From NCBI GenBank assembly GCA_039105265.1, contig JAPFFF010000064.1, forward strand, positions 124,001-188,000: a DNA stretch of 64,000 nt, read 5' to 3'. This DNA is from Tritrichomonas musculus. Its lineage: Eukaryota > Parabasalia > Tritrichomonadida > Tritrichomonadidae. The translations under genes were made by a program, and so were the position numbers. Positions 42,191 to 52,341 of this stretch are shown piece by piece. Position 1 is the first letter of the stretch. Each line of letters opens with the position of its first letter. Below the pieces are notes generated by a model. The model was given only the letters and a program-made list of their open reading frames with translations, did no database searches and was not told where the DNA came from.

Positions 42191-45100
42191 ATGTTTCTTG
42201 TTTTCTTATTTACATTTTGTTTCAATAGCAAATCAAGCTTAGCTGGATCAAGCTTTGAGAACATTAAAAAGGTTGATGAAAATAATAAAGCGTCGAAGTT
42301 TAATTACCATTCGAACCAAATTACAATTTTGGAAGATGAAGAATATGAAAGTGTAACCGTTGCGGAAGCAACTGGAAATTATGTAAATAATGACTACTTA
42401 ACTGAATATAAAGTACCGTATAACCATTTTACATGCTATTCGCCAGGAGATCAAGGCGGTCACTCCATTTCATTAGCTTTTGATGGGAAAGATAACACAT
42501 TTTGGGCCTCATCGATTATCAACACGGACACAGTCAAAAATTATCTTACATTCAACTTCACTAGTCTTACAAACATTGAAGCCATTATTTTTGGACCAGC
42601 CTATTCTACAAATAAAAAAGTTACGCCACAAACGAGAAGATATGATGGATATCCAACAATTCTAAAAGTTTATACTTCAACAAATGGGGAACCATTCAAG
42701 CTCAAATGCGTTTTCAGTGGTGCCCCGAAGCCAACCGATTTATGGCATCGCGTTCAATTTGTATTTCCAGAATCAATATGGTGCGATCAGCTCAAGCTCG
42801 AATTTACGGAAGTTACCCTAGATCAAAGCTTTGGTAATGATTATACAGCCGCATGTGCCGAATTATACTTTGTTTCGCCAGCTCCAGAATTCGGGAAAAT
42901 TGCAACAGCTCAAGCAACAGGAAACTACGCAAATAACGAATATGTGAGTGCGAACAAAGTTCCAAAAGACGGATTCACATATTATTCGCCTGGCGATCAA
43001 AATGGCCATCCATTATCGTATGCTTTTGATGGAAACAGTAAGAGTTTTTGGGCATCATCGATTGTCACAACAGACACAACAAAAGGTTACCTTACTTTTA
43101 CCTTTAAAGAGCGCATTAATCTTGAAGCAATCCTAATGATGCCAGCTTACTCTACTAACCGAACTGTAACGCCAAACACTAGACGATATGACGGTTTTCC
43201 TAAAATTCTTAAAGTTTACACGGCAAAGGACGATAAGCCATTCAAATTGAAGTATATATTCAATGGTGAACCACAACAGAGTGATATTTGGGATTGGGTT
43301 CAATTTGCATTCAAAACACCAATTCCGTGTGACAGACTTAAAATTGAATTCACAGAAGTCACACTTGATATTGCCTTTGGTGGTGGTTACACAGCAGCAG
43401 CTGGCGAGTTATATTTCATTAGGCCCCCTCCTCCAGAATATGGAATGATTGGAACCGCTCAAGCAGCAGGAAACTATGCAAATAACGAATATGTGAATGC
43501 CAACAAAGTTCCAAATGACGGATTCACATATTATTCGCCTGGTGATCAAAGTGGCCATCCATTATCGTATGCATTTGATGGAAACAGTAAGAGTTTTTGG
43601 GCATCATCGATTGTCACAACAGACACAACAAAAGGTTACCTTACTTTTACCTTTAAGCTGCAAACATGTATCGAAGCAATTCTTATGATGCCAGCTTACT
43701 CTACTAACCGAACTGTAACGCCAAACACTAGACGATATGACGGTTTTCCAACGGTTCTTAATGTTTACACAGCAACAGGTGATGATCCATTCAAATTGAT
43801 GTATACATTCAAAGGCCAGCCAGAGCCAACAGATGTTTGGGATCGTGTTCAATTTGCTTTTTCACAAGCTATTTGGTGTGACAAACTTAAAATTGAATTC
43901 GTTGAAGTCACACCTGATATTGCCTTTGGTGGTGATTACACAGCAGCAGCTGGTGAATTGTATCTGATTGCTCAGCCACCGGAATTTGGAACGGTAGCAA
44001 CAGCGCAAGCAGCAGGAAATTACGCAAATGACCAATATGTGAACTCAAACAGAATGCAAACTAGCAGTTTCACATCTTATTCGCCTGGTGATCAAAGTGA
44101 CCATCCATTATCGTATGCTTTTGATGGAAGCACTACGACGTTTTGGGCATCATCGATTGTCACAACAGACACAACAAAAGGTTACCTTACTTTTACCTTT
44201 AAGACGCAAACATGTATCGAAGCAATTCTTATGATGCCAGCTTACTCTACTAACCGAAATGTAACGCCAAACACTAGACGATATGACGGTTTTCCAAAGA
44301 TTCTTAAAGTTTATACATCAGCAAATGATGAGCCTTTCAGATTGAAGTATATCTTCACTGGTGAACCACAACCAACAGATCTTTGGGATCGTGTTCAATT
44401 CGTCTTTAATTCACCGATTTGGTGTAAAAAACTTAAAATTGAGTTCACTGAAGTCACGCTTGATGTCTTTTTTGGCAATGATTATACAGCTGCTGCTGCT
44501 GAATTGTATTTAATGCCACCTGCAACTTTAGTCCCAACATCTACGCCAACACCAGTACCAACACGATCACCATTTCCAACACTAACACGATCTCCATTTC
44601 CAACACTAACACGATCACCATTTCCAACACTAACACGATCTCCATCACAATCGCCAACAGCATCGGCCTCACGATCGCCATTACCTACACAAACACCGCC
44701 TCCTTTATTTGAAAATGCAGTAACAGCTGAAGCCACAGGAAACTATGCAAATAGCCAATATTTAAACTCGCATAAAGTGCAATCAAATGATATGACACTT
44801 GAGTCATCAGGTGATAAAGAAGGGCATCCATTATCATATCTAATTGATGGAAGCACTAGCACATATTGGGCATCATCAACAGTCACCACCGACACTGAGA
44901 AAGGCTATATTATTGCTAATTTTGCAAGTTTCACATGTCTCGAGGCAATTCTTATGGCGCCAGCTTATTCCACTAATCATAGTGCCAACCCAAAAACTAG
45001 ACGATATGACGGTTATCCAAAGATTCTTAAAGTTTATACATCAACAAACAATGAACCTTTCAAATTGAAGTATGTCTTCACTGGTGAACCACAACCAACA

Positions 45101-46405
45101 GATCTTTGGGATCGTATTCAATTCGTCTTTAATGCGCCGATTTGGTGTGATAAAATCAAAATTGAATTCACAGAAGTCACACTTGACATTTTCTTTGGTA
45201 ATGATTACACAGCAGCAGCCGGTGAAATCTATTTCATTTCTGCTTCTGTCTTAGTTCCTACATCAACACCAACACCATTACCAACGGCAACAGAAGCTCC
45301 ACCAGAACCAATCATTATTGAAGATAAAAATTGTGATTCTGATGGACGATATGAAAAAATTGTCGATAATCATGAAGCTGTCATGGTTACAATTAAAGTT
45401 TCCAACTTCACAAAGGTCACCAATCCTAAGAGTGGAGGTGCCATACATCTAGAAAACTCTGGTATTCAATGTGAAAACATTGATTTCAAAGAATGTGAAA
45501 CATCAGAAGCAGGCGGTGCCATTTACATTGACAACACTTATGACTTTAAGAACATAATTAATCTTGAAGGAATCAACTTTATTGATTGCAGCGCTAAATA
45601 TGGAGGTGCTGTTTATGTTTATTCTAGCTCAAAAAAGAACGTTGTCCAAATAAAGAAATGTCTTTTTGAAGGAAATAAAGCAACATCCACTGAAACCGAA
45701 GAAAAGAGTGGTGGAAGTGCAATCTTTATGACTGCTAGAAAAGGAGCAATTATCCGTAGCGTATTTAGAAATAATAATGGTGAAGGTGGTGCCGTCAAAA
45801 TAAGAAATTTATTCAATGAAGATAATTTAATTATGCTAAATAACAATAATGATGAAAACGATGATGAAAGTTCTTTGTTGATTTCTGATTGCTCTTTCGA
45901 AATGCTTAATAATAATGATTGTTACTTGTTTTACTTACGAGGAAACAATGGCGCGAATGTTGAATTAAGTAAATGCAAATTCACAGGAACTTTGTCAAAT
46001 GGTCGTTATTATATCAAAGGTAAAAGTGCATCGAAAGAAGAAGAAAAAGAAAAAGAAGGACCTAAATTGGTTGTTAAATCGTGCACATTTGAATCAGTAT
46101 TCTCTAGATCATTCAATATAAATAACGATTTCTTGTCAATTGACTTGAAAGAACAAATTTTTAGTTTAAATGAATATGATGAAAACAAGAATAAATCATC
46201 TTCATACATCTTGATAGTTGCTGCTCTTGTTTGCGCTGTTGTTGCTATTTTTGCAATTGTTGGAGTTATTGTATTTGTGGTTGTCAGGAGAAGAAATCCA
46301 AATCCAATAGAAGATAATGATATGTCAAATGAAATAGTAAATGCATTACTCAATAGCTCATCTTCACAGGACAACAACAATTCAGTTGATTTGTCACTAA
46401 TTTAA
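42191..46405 (+). CDS. Large surface protein: five discoidin-like units, Pro/Thr linkers, Pmp-like repeats, one TM
   Basis: 1404 residues from the ATG at 42191, which opens a signal peptide (MFLVFLFTFCFNSKSS). Five units of about 175 residues follow, four before and one after a Pro/Thr/Ser linker; each has AEATGNY-like starts, SYAFDGNSKSFWASS and a TRRYDG loop, the pattern of F5/8 type C (discoidin) carbohydrate- or lipid-binding domains. The linker (about 44525-44705) repeats RSPFPTLT. Bases about 45300-46190 encode GGAI/GGAVYV and FEGNKA repeats like chlamydial Pmp beta-helices, known in trichomonad surface proteins. One membrane helix (about 46200-46290) ends in VVVRRR with a tail of about 35 residues. 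An adhesin role is likely but inferred. Units 2-4 are nearly identical in DNA, implying recent exchange. Confidence 0.88.
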   Translation: MFLVFLFTFCFNSKSSLAGSSFENIKKVDENNKASKFNYHSNQITILEDEEYESVTVAEATGNYVNNDYLTEYKVPYNHFTCYSPGDQGGHSISLAFDGKDNTFWASSIINTDTVKNYLTFNFTSLTNIEAIIFGPAYSTNKKVTPQTRRYDGYPTILKVYTSTNGEPFKLKCVFSGAPKPTDLWHRVQFVFPESIWCDQLKLEFTEVTLDQSFGNDYTAACAELYFVSPAPEFGKIATAQATGNYANNEYVSANKVPKDGFTYYSPGDQNGHPLSYAFDGNSKSFWASSIVTTDTTKGYLTFTFKERINLEAILMMPAYSTNRTVTPNTRRYDGFPKILKVYTAKDDKPFKLKYIFNGEPQQSDIWDWVQFAFKTPIPCDRLKIEFTEVTLDIAFGGGYTAAAGELYFIRPPPPEYGMIGTAQAAGNYANNEYVNANKVPNDGFTYYSPGDQSGHPLSYAFDGNSKSFWASSIVTTDTTKGYLTFTFKLQTCIEAILMMPAYSTNRTVTPNTRRYDGFPTVLNVYTATGDDPFKLMYTFKGQPEPTDVWDRVQFAFSQAIWCDKLKIEFVEVTPDIAFGGDYTAAAGELYLIAQPPEFGTVATAQAAGNYANDQYVNSNRMQTSSFTSYSPGDQSDHPLSYAFDGSTTTFWASSIVTTDTTKGYLTFTFKTQTCIEAILMMPAYSTNRNVTPNTRRYDGFPKILKVYTSANDEPFRLKYIFTGEPQPTDLWDRVQFVFNSPIWCKKLKIEFTEVTLDVFFGNDYTAAAAELYLMPPATLVPTSTPTPVPTRSPFPTLTRSPFPTLTRSPFPTLTRSPSQSPTASASRSPLPTQTPPPLFENAVTAEATGNYANSQYLNSHKVQSNDMTLESSGDKEGHPLSYLIDGSTSTYWASSTVTTDTEKGYIIANFASFTCLEAILMAPAYSTNHSANPKTRRYDGYPKILKVYTSTNNEPFKLKYVFTGEPQPTDLWDRIQFVFNAPIWCDKIKIEFTEVTLDIFFGNDYTAAAGEIYFISASVLVPTSTPTPLPTATEAPPEPIIIEDKNCDSDGRYEKIVDNHEAVMVTIKVSNFTKVTNPKSGGAIHLENSGIQCENIDFKECETSEAGGAIYIDNTYDFKNIINLEGINFIDCSAKYGGAVYVYSSSKKNVVQIKKCLFEGNKATSTETEEKSGGSAIFMTARKGAIIRSVFRNNNGEGGAVKIRNLFNEDNLIMLNNNNDENDDESSLLISDCSFEMLNNNDCYLFYLRGNNGANVELSKCKFTGTLSNGRYYIKGKSASKEEEKEKEGPKLVVKSCTFESVFSRSFNINNDFLSIDLKEQIFSLNEYDENKNKSSSYILIVAALVCAVVAIFAIVGVIVFVVVRRRNPNPIEDNDMSNEIVNALLNSSSSQDNNNSVDLSLI

Positions 46406-46736
46406 TTAGTTTTAACATTTCAAGTAAAAAAAGAAAAAAAAAATATTATCTGTTTTGTGAAAGCTTATTTAATTATTTCAATGATTATACTAAATTTGAA
46501 TTAATAATTGGCCAGTAAAAAGTTCTAATCATTTTAATAGCAATACTTGAATGTTTCTTTTTAGGTTTAATAAAGTAGATTTTCCATTTTGAGATCAAGC
46601 TGTATTAAAAAATAAAGGGCAGAAATTATCATTTATTTTTTTTGAATAATAAATTTCAATCGAGATTGAAAAGATGGGATTAGGAAAAAAATTCTAAGTT
46701 TTTTCCCAAACTTTTCCTTAATAATAGCAAGAACAA

Positions 46737-46870
46737 AATGGTAAACAATAATTCCGTTGATTTATCACTAGTTTATTGTAATAAAAGATATCAATTAAAA
46801 TTTAATAATTGATAGGTAAAGTCCTTATCAGCAAAACTGGAATGTTTCATTGCAAGCTCTATTTTTAATT
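46737..46870 (+). pseudogene. Relic of a tandem copy of the surface protein gene's 3' end
   Basis: AACAATAATTCCGTTGATTT at 46744 onward resembles the last codons of the surface protein gene (46373-46404, NNNSVDLSL). The following bases up to about 46860 (AATAATTGATAGGTAAAG...GGAATGTTTCATT) resemble the 3' flank at 46497-46560. Only the tail of the former neighbour remains. Confidence 0.6.
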
Positions 46871-47064
46871 GAAGAATTGCATTTGGCAAATGATCTTATT
46901 TAAACAATACAAAATAAATTTCATAAATGAGCCCAATATTTTTATTTTACTAAAATATAAACTGCATAAGAAAAATCAAAGTCTTTCTTTATTTAAAATG
47001 AATAAAAAGAATAAAAGTTGATATTATTTCCATGTGAAATCTTTTATATATTTCAACCTAAAAT

Positions 47065-48546
47065 TTAATACTTGAATATTTGAACCTGATAGGGTTCAAG
47101 AAGAACAAATAATCCCTTATTTCTAACTTCAGAAGGGTTACGGTAGTATATTTGACCAGATATCATTTCTTTGAATGGAACGATTTGTACGTTTGGAAGG
47201 TCATTTAATTTAATATAACCACCAGAACGGTATCCGCAATAGTTTACTGTAACAAGAATGTGTTCATTATTATAGGAATATGTCCAAGCCGGAATTGTTG
47301 ATGATCCTTCTACGTTAATTTGAGTAAATTCGCCATATTTCATGCATTTGAGCTTAAGAATTTCAAATAATTTATCATAAAAGTGGATGCACTCAATATT
47401 TGGAGCTTCTGGAGCAGCTCTACGTAATTGAACAACAACTCGGTTTCTTGGCCCTTCCCATTGGTACATGTTGAAGAATCTCATTCCTGGGAGAGTTAAT
47501 AAGAGAGCAGCAGCGGCATTTGCCTTTTGATATGTTTCAAACGCAGCAACGGCACGTTTTTCGTCATGGTTTTCAGTAAAGAAGCATCCGTGTGATTTGT
47601 AATCTCTTGAACGAGCCCATATTTGTTGAGTGAATTCATAAACGTTGTTGTAAACAAGTTTATCGTAAGGAATCTTATCATATGCATAATCAAATCCGCA
47701 TTCAATAAGTTTTGGTTCGTTGTCATGGTATGATTCAGCAAGGAAAATAAAGTCTGGGTATTCGGCTTTAACTGCTGTTGTGGCATCTTTCCAGAATTCT
47801 GTTGATGGCTTATTATAACCTAAAGCGCGAAGTTCATTTTGCCAGCAACGTTCAAAAACATCATTAAGAACACAGTGGGACATGTCGCATCTTACGCCAT
47901 CAGCAATTGATGCTATGAATTTTAATTTTTTAATTTGAAATTGTCTGAATTCAAGATCAAAATAGTTATATTGAGCAGTATCTGTCCAAGATGATGATTC
48001 ATATTCTTTGCCATATGCAATTCCGTTGGATGCGTAACGACTTGTGTCTTGATATGGATTTGAAGTCCAAATATAATAGTTTTTATGAGCAGCTAATTCT
48101 GGTGCTTCAAAAGCTGAGTGATTTGGAACAAAATCAAGCATTAATTTCATTCCTCTTTTGTGTAATTGTTCACGAAGCCATTTGATATCGTCAAGAGTAC
48201 CAATTGTTGGGTTGATATTGTATTGAACAATGCAATATGGTGAACCGATAACATCATCGTTTGTCCAACCTGGTAAGTTTTCGTTATATGATTGGATGCA
48301 GCCGTAATCTTCTCTGGAAAGTTTCAAGCCATTAGGACCAAGTTCCCAAACTCCCATGAACCAAACATATTCGAAGCCTTTGTTTTGCCAGTCATCAAAT
48401 TCTTGTTCGGGAATATCTCTAATTGTGCATTGCTTATTCAATTTCTGGCTAAGCAAATAAAGGTAAGGACGGGTGGTGATCTCATAAAGTGAAGTTGGGA
48501 GTAGATAAGACTTTACTATGCAAGATAGAATGAATAATAAAGGCAT
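47065..48546 (-). CDS. Secreted GH13 alpha-amylase-family enzyme
   Basis: 493 residues with an N-terminal signal peptide (PLLFILSCIVKSYLL). All four GH13 core motifs are present: region I MLDFVPNHS (137-144), region II GVRCDMSH with nucleophile D221, region III FLAESY with acid/base E271, and region IV FTENHDEK with D328. The triad is complete, so it should hydrolyse or transfer alpha-1,4-glucans such as glycogen or starch outside the cell or in a lysosome. Length is normal for the family, with a C-terminal beta domain. The exact subfamily (alpha-amylase or glucanotransferase) cannot be told. Glycogen use on mucosal surfaces would fit a trichomonad. A TCATTT box 14 bases before the ATG supports the start. 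Tail to tail with the surface protein gene. Confidence 0.92.
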   Translation of the reverse strand: MPLLFILSCIVKSYLLPTSLYEITTRPYLYLLSQKLNKQCTIRDIPEQEFDDWQNKGFEYVWFMGVWELGPNGLKLSREDYGCIQSYNENLPGWTNDDVIGSPYCIVQYNINPTIGTLDDIKWLREQLHKRGMKLMLDFVPNHSAFEAPELAAHKNYYIWTSNPYQDTSRYASNGIAYGKEYESSSWTDTAQYNYFDLEFRQFQIKKLKFIASIADGVRCDMSHCVLNDVFERCWQNELRALGYNKPSTEFWKDATTAVKAEYPDFIFLAESYHDNEPKLIECGFDYAYDKIPYDKLVYNNVYEFTQQIWARSRDYKSHGCFFTENHDEKRAVAAFETYQKANAAAALLLTLPGMRFFNMYQWEGPRNRVVVQLRRAAPEAPNIECIHFYDKLFEILKLKCMKYGEFTQINVEGSSTIPAWTYSYNNEHILVTVNYCGYRSGGYIKLNDLPNVQIVPFKEMISGQIYYRNPSEVRNKGLFVLLEPYQVQIFKY

Positions 48547-48556
48547 TACAAAATAA

Positions 48557-48562
48557 AAATGA
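48557..48562 (-). promoter_or_regulatory. Initiator box of the amylase gene
   Basis: TCATTT on the minus strand with the presumed +1 A at 48560, 14 bases before the ATG at 48546. Confidence 0.6.
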
Positions 48563-48995
48563 TATCATTTGGTGAAATGTTTTTGTACTCAATTTATAAA
48601 TAGGGTTCCATTCAAAAATAATCTTATCTGAACTGTTTTAATTGAAAATTAATAACCAATTAAATAATCATTTAAATATTAATTTTAATTATTTATAGAT
48701 TTACTTTATTTTTAAATTTAATTAAATGATTTTTTAATAATAAATGAATATTTATTTATTTATTTTATTATTTTAAATTAATATTCTTAAGTATTTCATG
48801 GTATAAAAAGTGATAAAAAAATTAAGAGATAAAACAATTTTCAGAGAATATATATTTTTTAAGAAAATCATTTTATCTATGAAATTATTGGAGGAACAAT
48901 ACATTTAGAGTGTATAATTTAAATAAACAAAATAAATAAACATTTATTTTTGCTGAAATAATGATTTAAATGATTTTTGTGTTTTTCTATTAAAA
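48563..48995. other. AT-rich spacer
   Basis: About 430 bases of A/T tracts between the amylase promoter and the mariner-like left end; nothing else seen. Confidence 0.5.
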
Positions 48996-49296
48996 TACCC
49001 TGATCTCGCTTAAATTGGTAAAAACACGTTATTTTTAATTCGTTATATTATTTTTTGAATTTAAACAAAAAACGAAAAAAATAAAAATCGATCAAAATTT
49101 AAAAAGTAAACGATTTGGAGAAAAAAGAACATAATATATATAATTTATATCAAGTAATGTTTAAATGATAATAGTATCGAGAAAAAATAAAAAGGAAAAA
49201 ACATAATAAATACAAAATTGTTTAACTAAATACAAGCTTGAGAGATAAAAATTAAAAAAGAAACTACTCGTACAATGTGTTCATCATCGATGCAAG

Positions 49297-49932
49297 TAAA
49301 GTCGAATTCAAAAAGCTTGGACCAGCTTCTCAAATAAATTCTGATAAAAGTGAAAAACAAAATCTTCTTTTCAATTATTTTTTTTTATACAAAAAAATGT
49401 ATTTACTGAGTAATATTCACAAAAATTCCAATCAATAATGAAAAAATGTTTCCAATACGAGCCAAAACATATATTACTGAACTTTCAAATTACAGCGCAA
49501 TACTTAAAAATCGATGATTATCAACTAATATGTAAATTCATGATCAAAAAATAGTATTTGAGCAAGTGTTTACAAAAGAAACTCTATTTTAATATCATTA
49601 CAGGCTTTACAATGCGTTTTCTAGTGAATTGGCGCAAAGATCTATGATATTTTTCAGTAAAGATTAGGTAAATGGTATTTTTTTGAGGATTTTTTCCTTA
49701 CAAAATACGGATTAATGATAGATACAACATTAACCATATGCAAAAATATATGTTTTTATATAAAAATGATACTTTTTTCTTTGTTTTTTTATTATTTTAC
49801 CCTTTTTCCCCTTTAGCAATTCAATTTTTTTCAATATATCTCACAAAAAAAATCATTCATGATGGGACAAAATTGAATACTTTTCAGTATATATTTAAAA
49901 AGTTTGTCCCAAGCTTTTTGAATTCGACTTTA
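49297..49932. repeat. Inverted 24-bp pair nested in the mariner-like relic
   Basis: TAAAGTCGAATTCAAAAAGC plus TTGG at 49297-49320 recurs as an exact reverse complement at 49909-49932. The 636-bp spacing suggests a second, small DNA transposon inside the larger one, but no target duplication was found. Confidence 0.6.
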
Positions 49933-50400
49933 TTACTGATTTTAATTTTTTGGCTGTTTTTTCTCTTTAATATAATGAGTAATATCTTTAGATAAATAAC
50001 AAATTTGAAATATTGAAAAGGTAAAGTAATTATATCTGTAATGTAGGATTTTAAATATCTTAGCGATTTTACGAAATTTTTAACTTTGTCTAAATATGAT
50101 ATAATATTTGTAAAATTTGGCACTGAGTAAAAACAATTGGATTTTTTGAATGGTGGAAACATTTTTAACGCAAAAATATGGTTTTATTTTTGCATTTGCA
50201 TACACGAGTCATTTTATAAAGACATCTTTCCAAATAAAATTTAATAAGAGAAACTTTTTGATAAATAATTTGGCCATATAAAATCTTTAGACAAAATCAT
50301 TATCTATGTAAAAGAATGAGAATTTTTGAAATACTGTTTGATGATTATTAATACTGCGAAATAAGTTGTGATGAAAATTTAATTTAGAAAATATTCTAAA

Positions 50401-50580
50401 TTAAAGAAAGTTTGATTGTTTTCTTTGTAATTAGAAATTCAAACGATATCGTTTGAATTAAAGAAAGTTTGATTGCGATAAAAATGTTTGCATGAACTCG
50501 CTTCTTTGATTGCGATAAAATGTTCATTTGCACTCGCTTCTTTGATTGCGATAAAAATGTTTATTTGCATTCGCTTTTTT
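50401..50580. repeat. 24-bp perfect palindrome between direct repeats, then a 3-unit tandem repeat
   Basis: TTAAAGAAAGTTTGATTG occurs at 50401-50418 and 50459-50476. Between them is a perfect 24-base palindrome at 50436-50459 centred on CGATATCG. Then GATTGCGATAAAA starts at 50471, 50508 and 50544, giving three units of 36-37 bases, each with a (A/C)CTCGCTTCTTT-like end. Confidence 0.8.
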
Positions 50581-51070
50581 TAGCTTAGAATATTTGTTTG
50601 ATTTCTATTGAAAATTTAAAGTTTTTACTTCAATAAACTGTAGTAAAAAAAACAAAAATATTTTAATATCAAAGGATTTATTTTAGTAAATAAAAAGTTA
50701 ATTTTTTAAGTAATATGATAATAAAATCAATTTCAGAAACAAATCAAATTTAAATATTAATGTTATTAATGTAAAACAGTTTTGTGTTAAAATTTATACT
50801 CATTCAATTTTAAAAATTTATATAGATATCTTACAAATTCCGAAATTTTTATATAGATTTCTATTATTAAAAATAAAAATATCGATTTTAGGGCTAATAT
50901 TCTTTTTTAAAACACTTTTCTGACAAAAAGATACATTCAACTCTAGCATTTTATTGGCTAACAAAAGTGTGGTTAACTAAAAATATCGAATTTTGGGGTT
51001 AGCAATTTATAAAATAATTAGTTAACCACTTTTTTTCCAAAAAATTACCAATTTAAGCGAGACCAGAGTA

Positions 51071-51415
51071 TTAGTAGCCCTTCGACGGTTTTGTAAAATA
51101 CGGCTATTTGGTCGTTCATTGAATAGTTTTTTTTTTACAAAACTTCTACGGCGCACGGCAAAAGTACAACTTTTTGAATACTTTACATAAAATAATCTTC
51201 AAGTACTGCATACGGCCGAAATGGATAAAATATTAGTTAGAGAATGATCTTGATAATAATATTTGTTGGCAATCAGCTTGATAAACTTTTGTCAACTGGA
51301 AAACAACTACTGTAACATGACCCCAAATAATAAAAAAAAAAAATATTTTCCAGAAGCATTATTCAAGTTTTCTTGTTATTTAACTTAATTCATATTTATG
51401 AACCCGCTTTTTGAA
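51071..51415. other. Spacer between the mariner-like relic and the Maverick
   Basis: No gene. Part of it (51080-51160) is GC-richer, with TTTTGTAAAA and TTTACAAAAC arms and CGACGG/CTACGG words that could form a weak hairpin. Confidence 0.45.
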
Positions 51416-51521
51416 GGTATTCCAGGCGCAGGAGCCCATGGAGTAGTTGTAGACTGTGCGATAGTGGAGCCTAAGGTATACTACTGCTTAATCCAGTTGA
51501 AACAAAAACATCAGTAGATAC

Positions 51522-51563
51522 GTTATACTGTGCTCCGAGCTAAAGCTCTCCGAACAGTATAAC
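51522..51563. repeat. Hairpin in the Maverick terminal region
   Basis: GTTATACTGT and ACAGTATAAC are perfect 10-base arms, with a second inner stem GAGCT/AGCTC. It lies in the GC-richer terminal stretch, about 200 bases before the first gene. Confidence 0.7.
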
Positions 51564-51766
51564 TGGGTATCAGTTAGCTCTCAGCAGCTCCCCACAGCTA
51601 TCAGTATCTCTATTGTTATCTCCAGAGCCCACTACTTGGGAACACAGTCCCCACCAATGAGTTAACACCCATTTATCCTATGTTCAGGACCACCTCAGAG
51701 GTTTCCACCTAAATTAGCCCAAACTATTTTTAATTTAATTTTTTATTTCCCATTCATAAATATAAT

Positions 51767-52114
51767 ATGTCTACAGAAATTCTTTACCCCCAATTTGAAG
51801 ATGATTTCGATGGATTCGATGAATATGTCCAATGTGTTAGCAAATATGTGCTAGCTCATAGTGACTGGATTGGTGAAATTGTTGATATCTACGATCTAGT
51901 CTACGACTATGTCAGCCAAGATGATGAGTATTGGGATTGTGAGATTGATGAAGATTATTTGCAGAGAAAATATGATTTCGATGAGTCAGATTTAGATGAT
52001 CCACGCTGTAAGGTATATATCATCACCTCAGTAGTAAGGGCTTTGTTAGCTAATAGAGCTAGCTATGATTATTCCATTGATGATTCCGATGAGTTAGCTG
52101 ATGATGAAGAATAA
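51767..52114 (+). CDS. Small acidic Maverick protein, unknown
   Basis: 115 residues, strongly acidic (runs of Asp and Glu, ending SDELADDEE) and rich in Tyr. No motif recognised. A TCATA box 13-14 bases before the ATG and the start context ATGTCTAC are shared with other genes of this element, which supports its being real. Being first from the terminus, it might be a regulatory or DNA-mimic protein, but that is a guess. Confidence 0.6.
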   Translation: MSTEILYPQFEDDFDGFDEYVQCVSKYVLAHSDWIGEIVDIYDLVYDYVSQDDEYWDCEIDEDYLQRKYDFDESDLDDPRCKVYIITSVVRALLANRASYDYSIDDSDELADDEE

Positions 52115-52341
52115 ATGAATGATTATTTTTGTATCCCAATGTTTACATTTAAGTCATAGCCCAATGTTTTCAGATATTTATTTTTGATTTAAATGAGTTA
52201 CCGAGATATAGAACTATGTTTACTCATAATGTTAGCAATCCATTTTACATTAATTCAGATGATTCAGTTGTTCTTGATGACAAAAATATATAACTAAACA
52301 ATTCTTGTCAAGCTAAAATAATTATTTTTATTTTTACATAA

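Larger units (their letters stand above)
48998..51068. mobile_element. Mariner-like element relic, 2.07 kb, TA-flanked
   Basis: The left end CCCTGATCTCGCTTAAATTG and the reverse complement of the right end (CTCTGGTCTCGCTTAAATTG) match at 18 of the first 20 bases and continue with GGTAA. TA flanks both sides (48996-48997 and 51069-51070). The CCCTG start is shared with the 36.2-kb relic. There is no transposase; the interior holds another inverted pair and a small tandem repeat, so it seems to have taken insertions. Confidence 0.7.

Noticed and set aside
44482-44736. Minus-strand frame with VGNGDRVS repeats
   Set aside because: Antisense of the Pro/Thr linker of the surface protein; the repeat pattern is inherited from RSPFPTLT codons.
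49738-50162. Short hydrophobic open frames on both strands
   Set aside because: AT-rich composition produces Phe/Leu/Ile frames by chance; no initiator, family match or conserved context.
50467-50582. Three-unit repeat considered as a CRISPR or satellite seed
   Set aside because: Only three contiguous degenerate units with no unique spacers; a minor tandem repeat.
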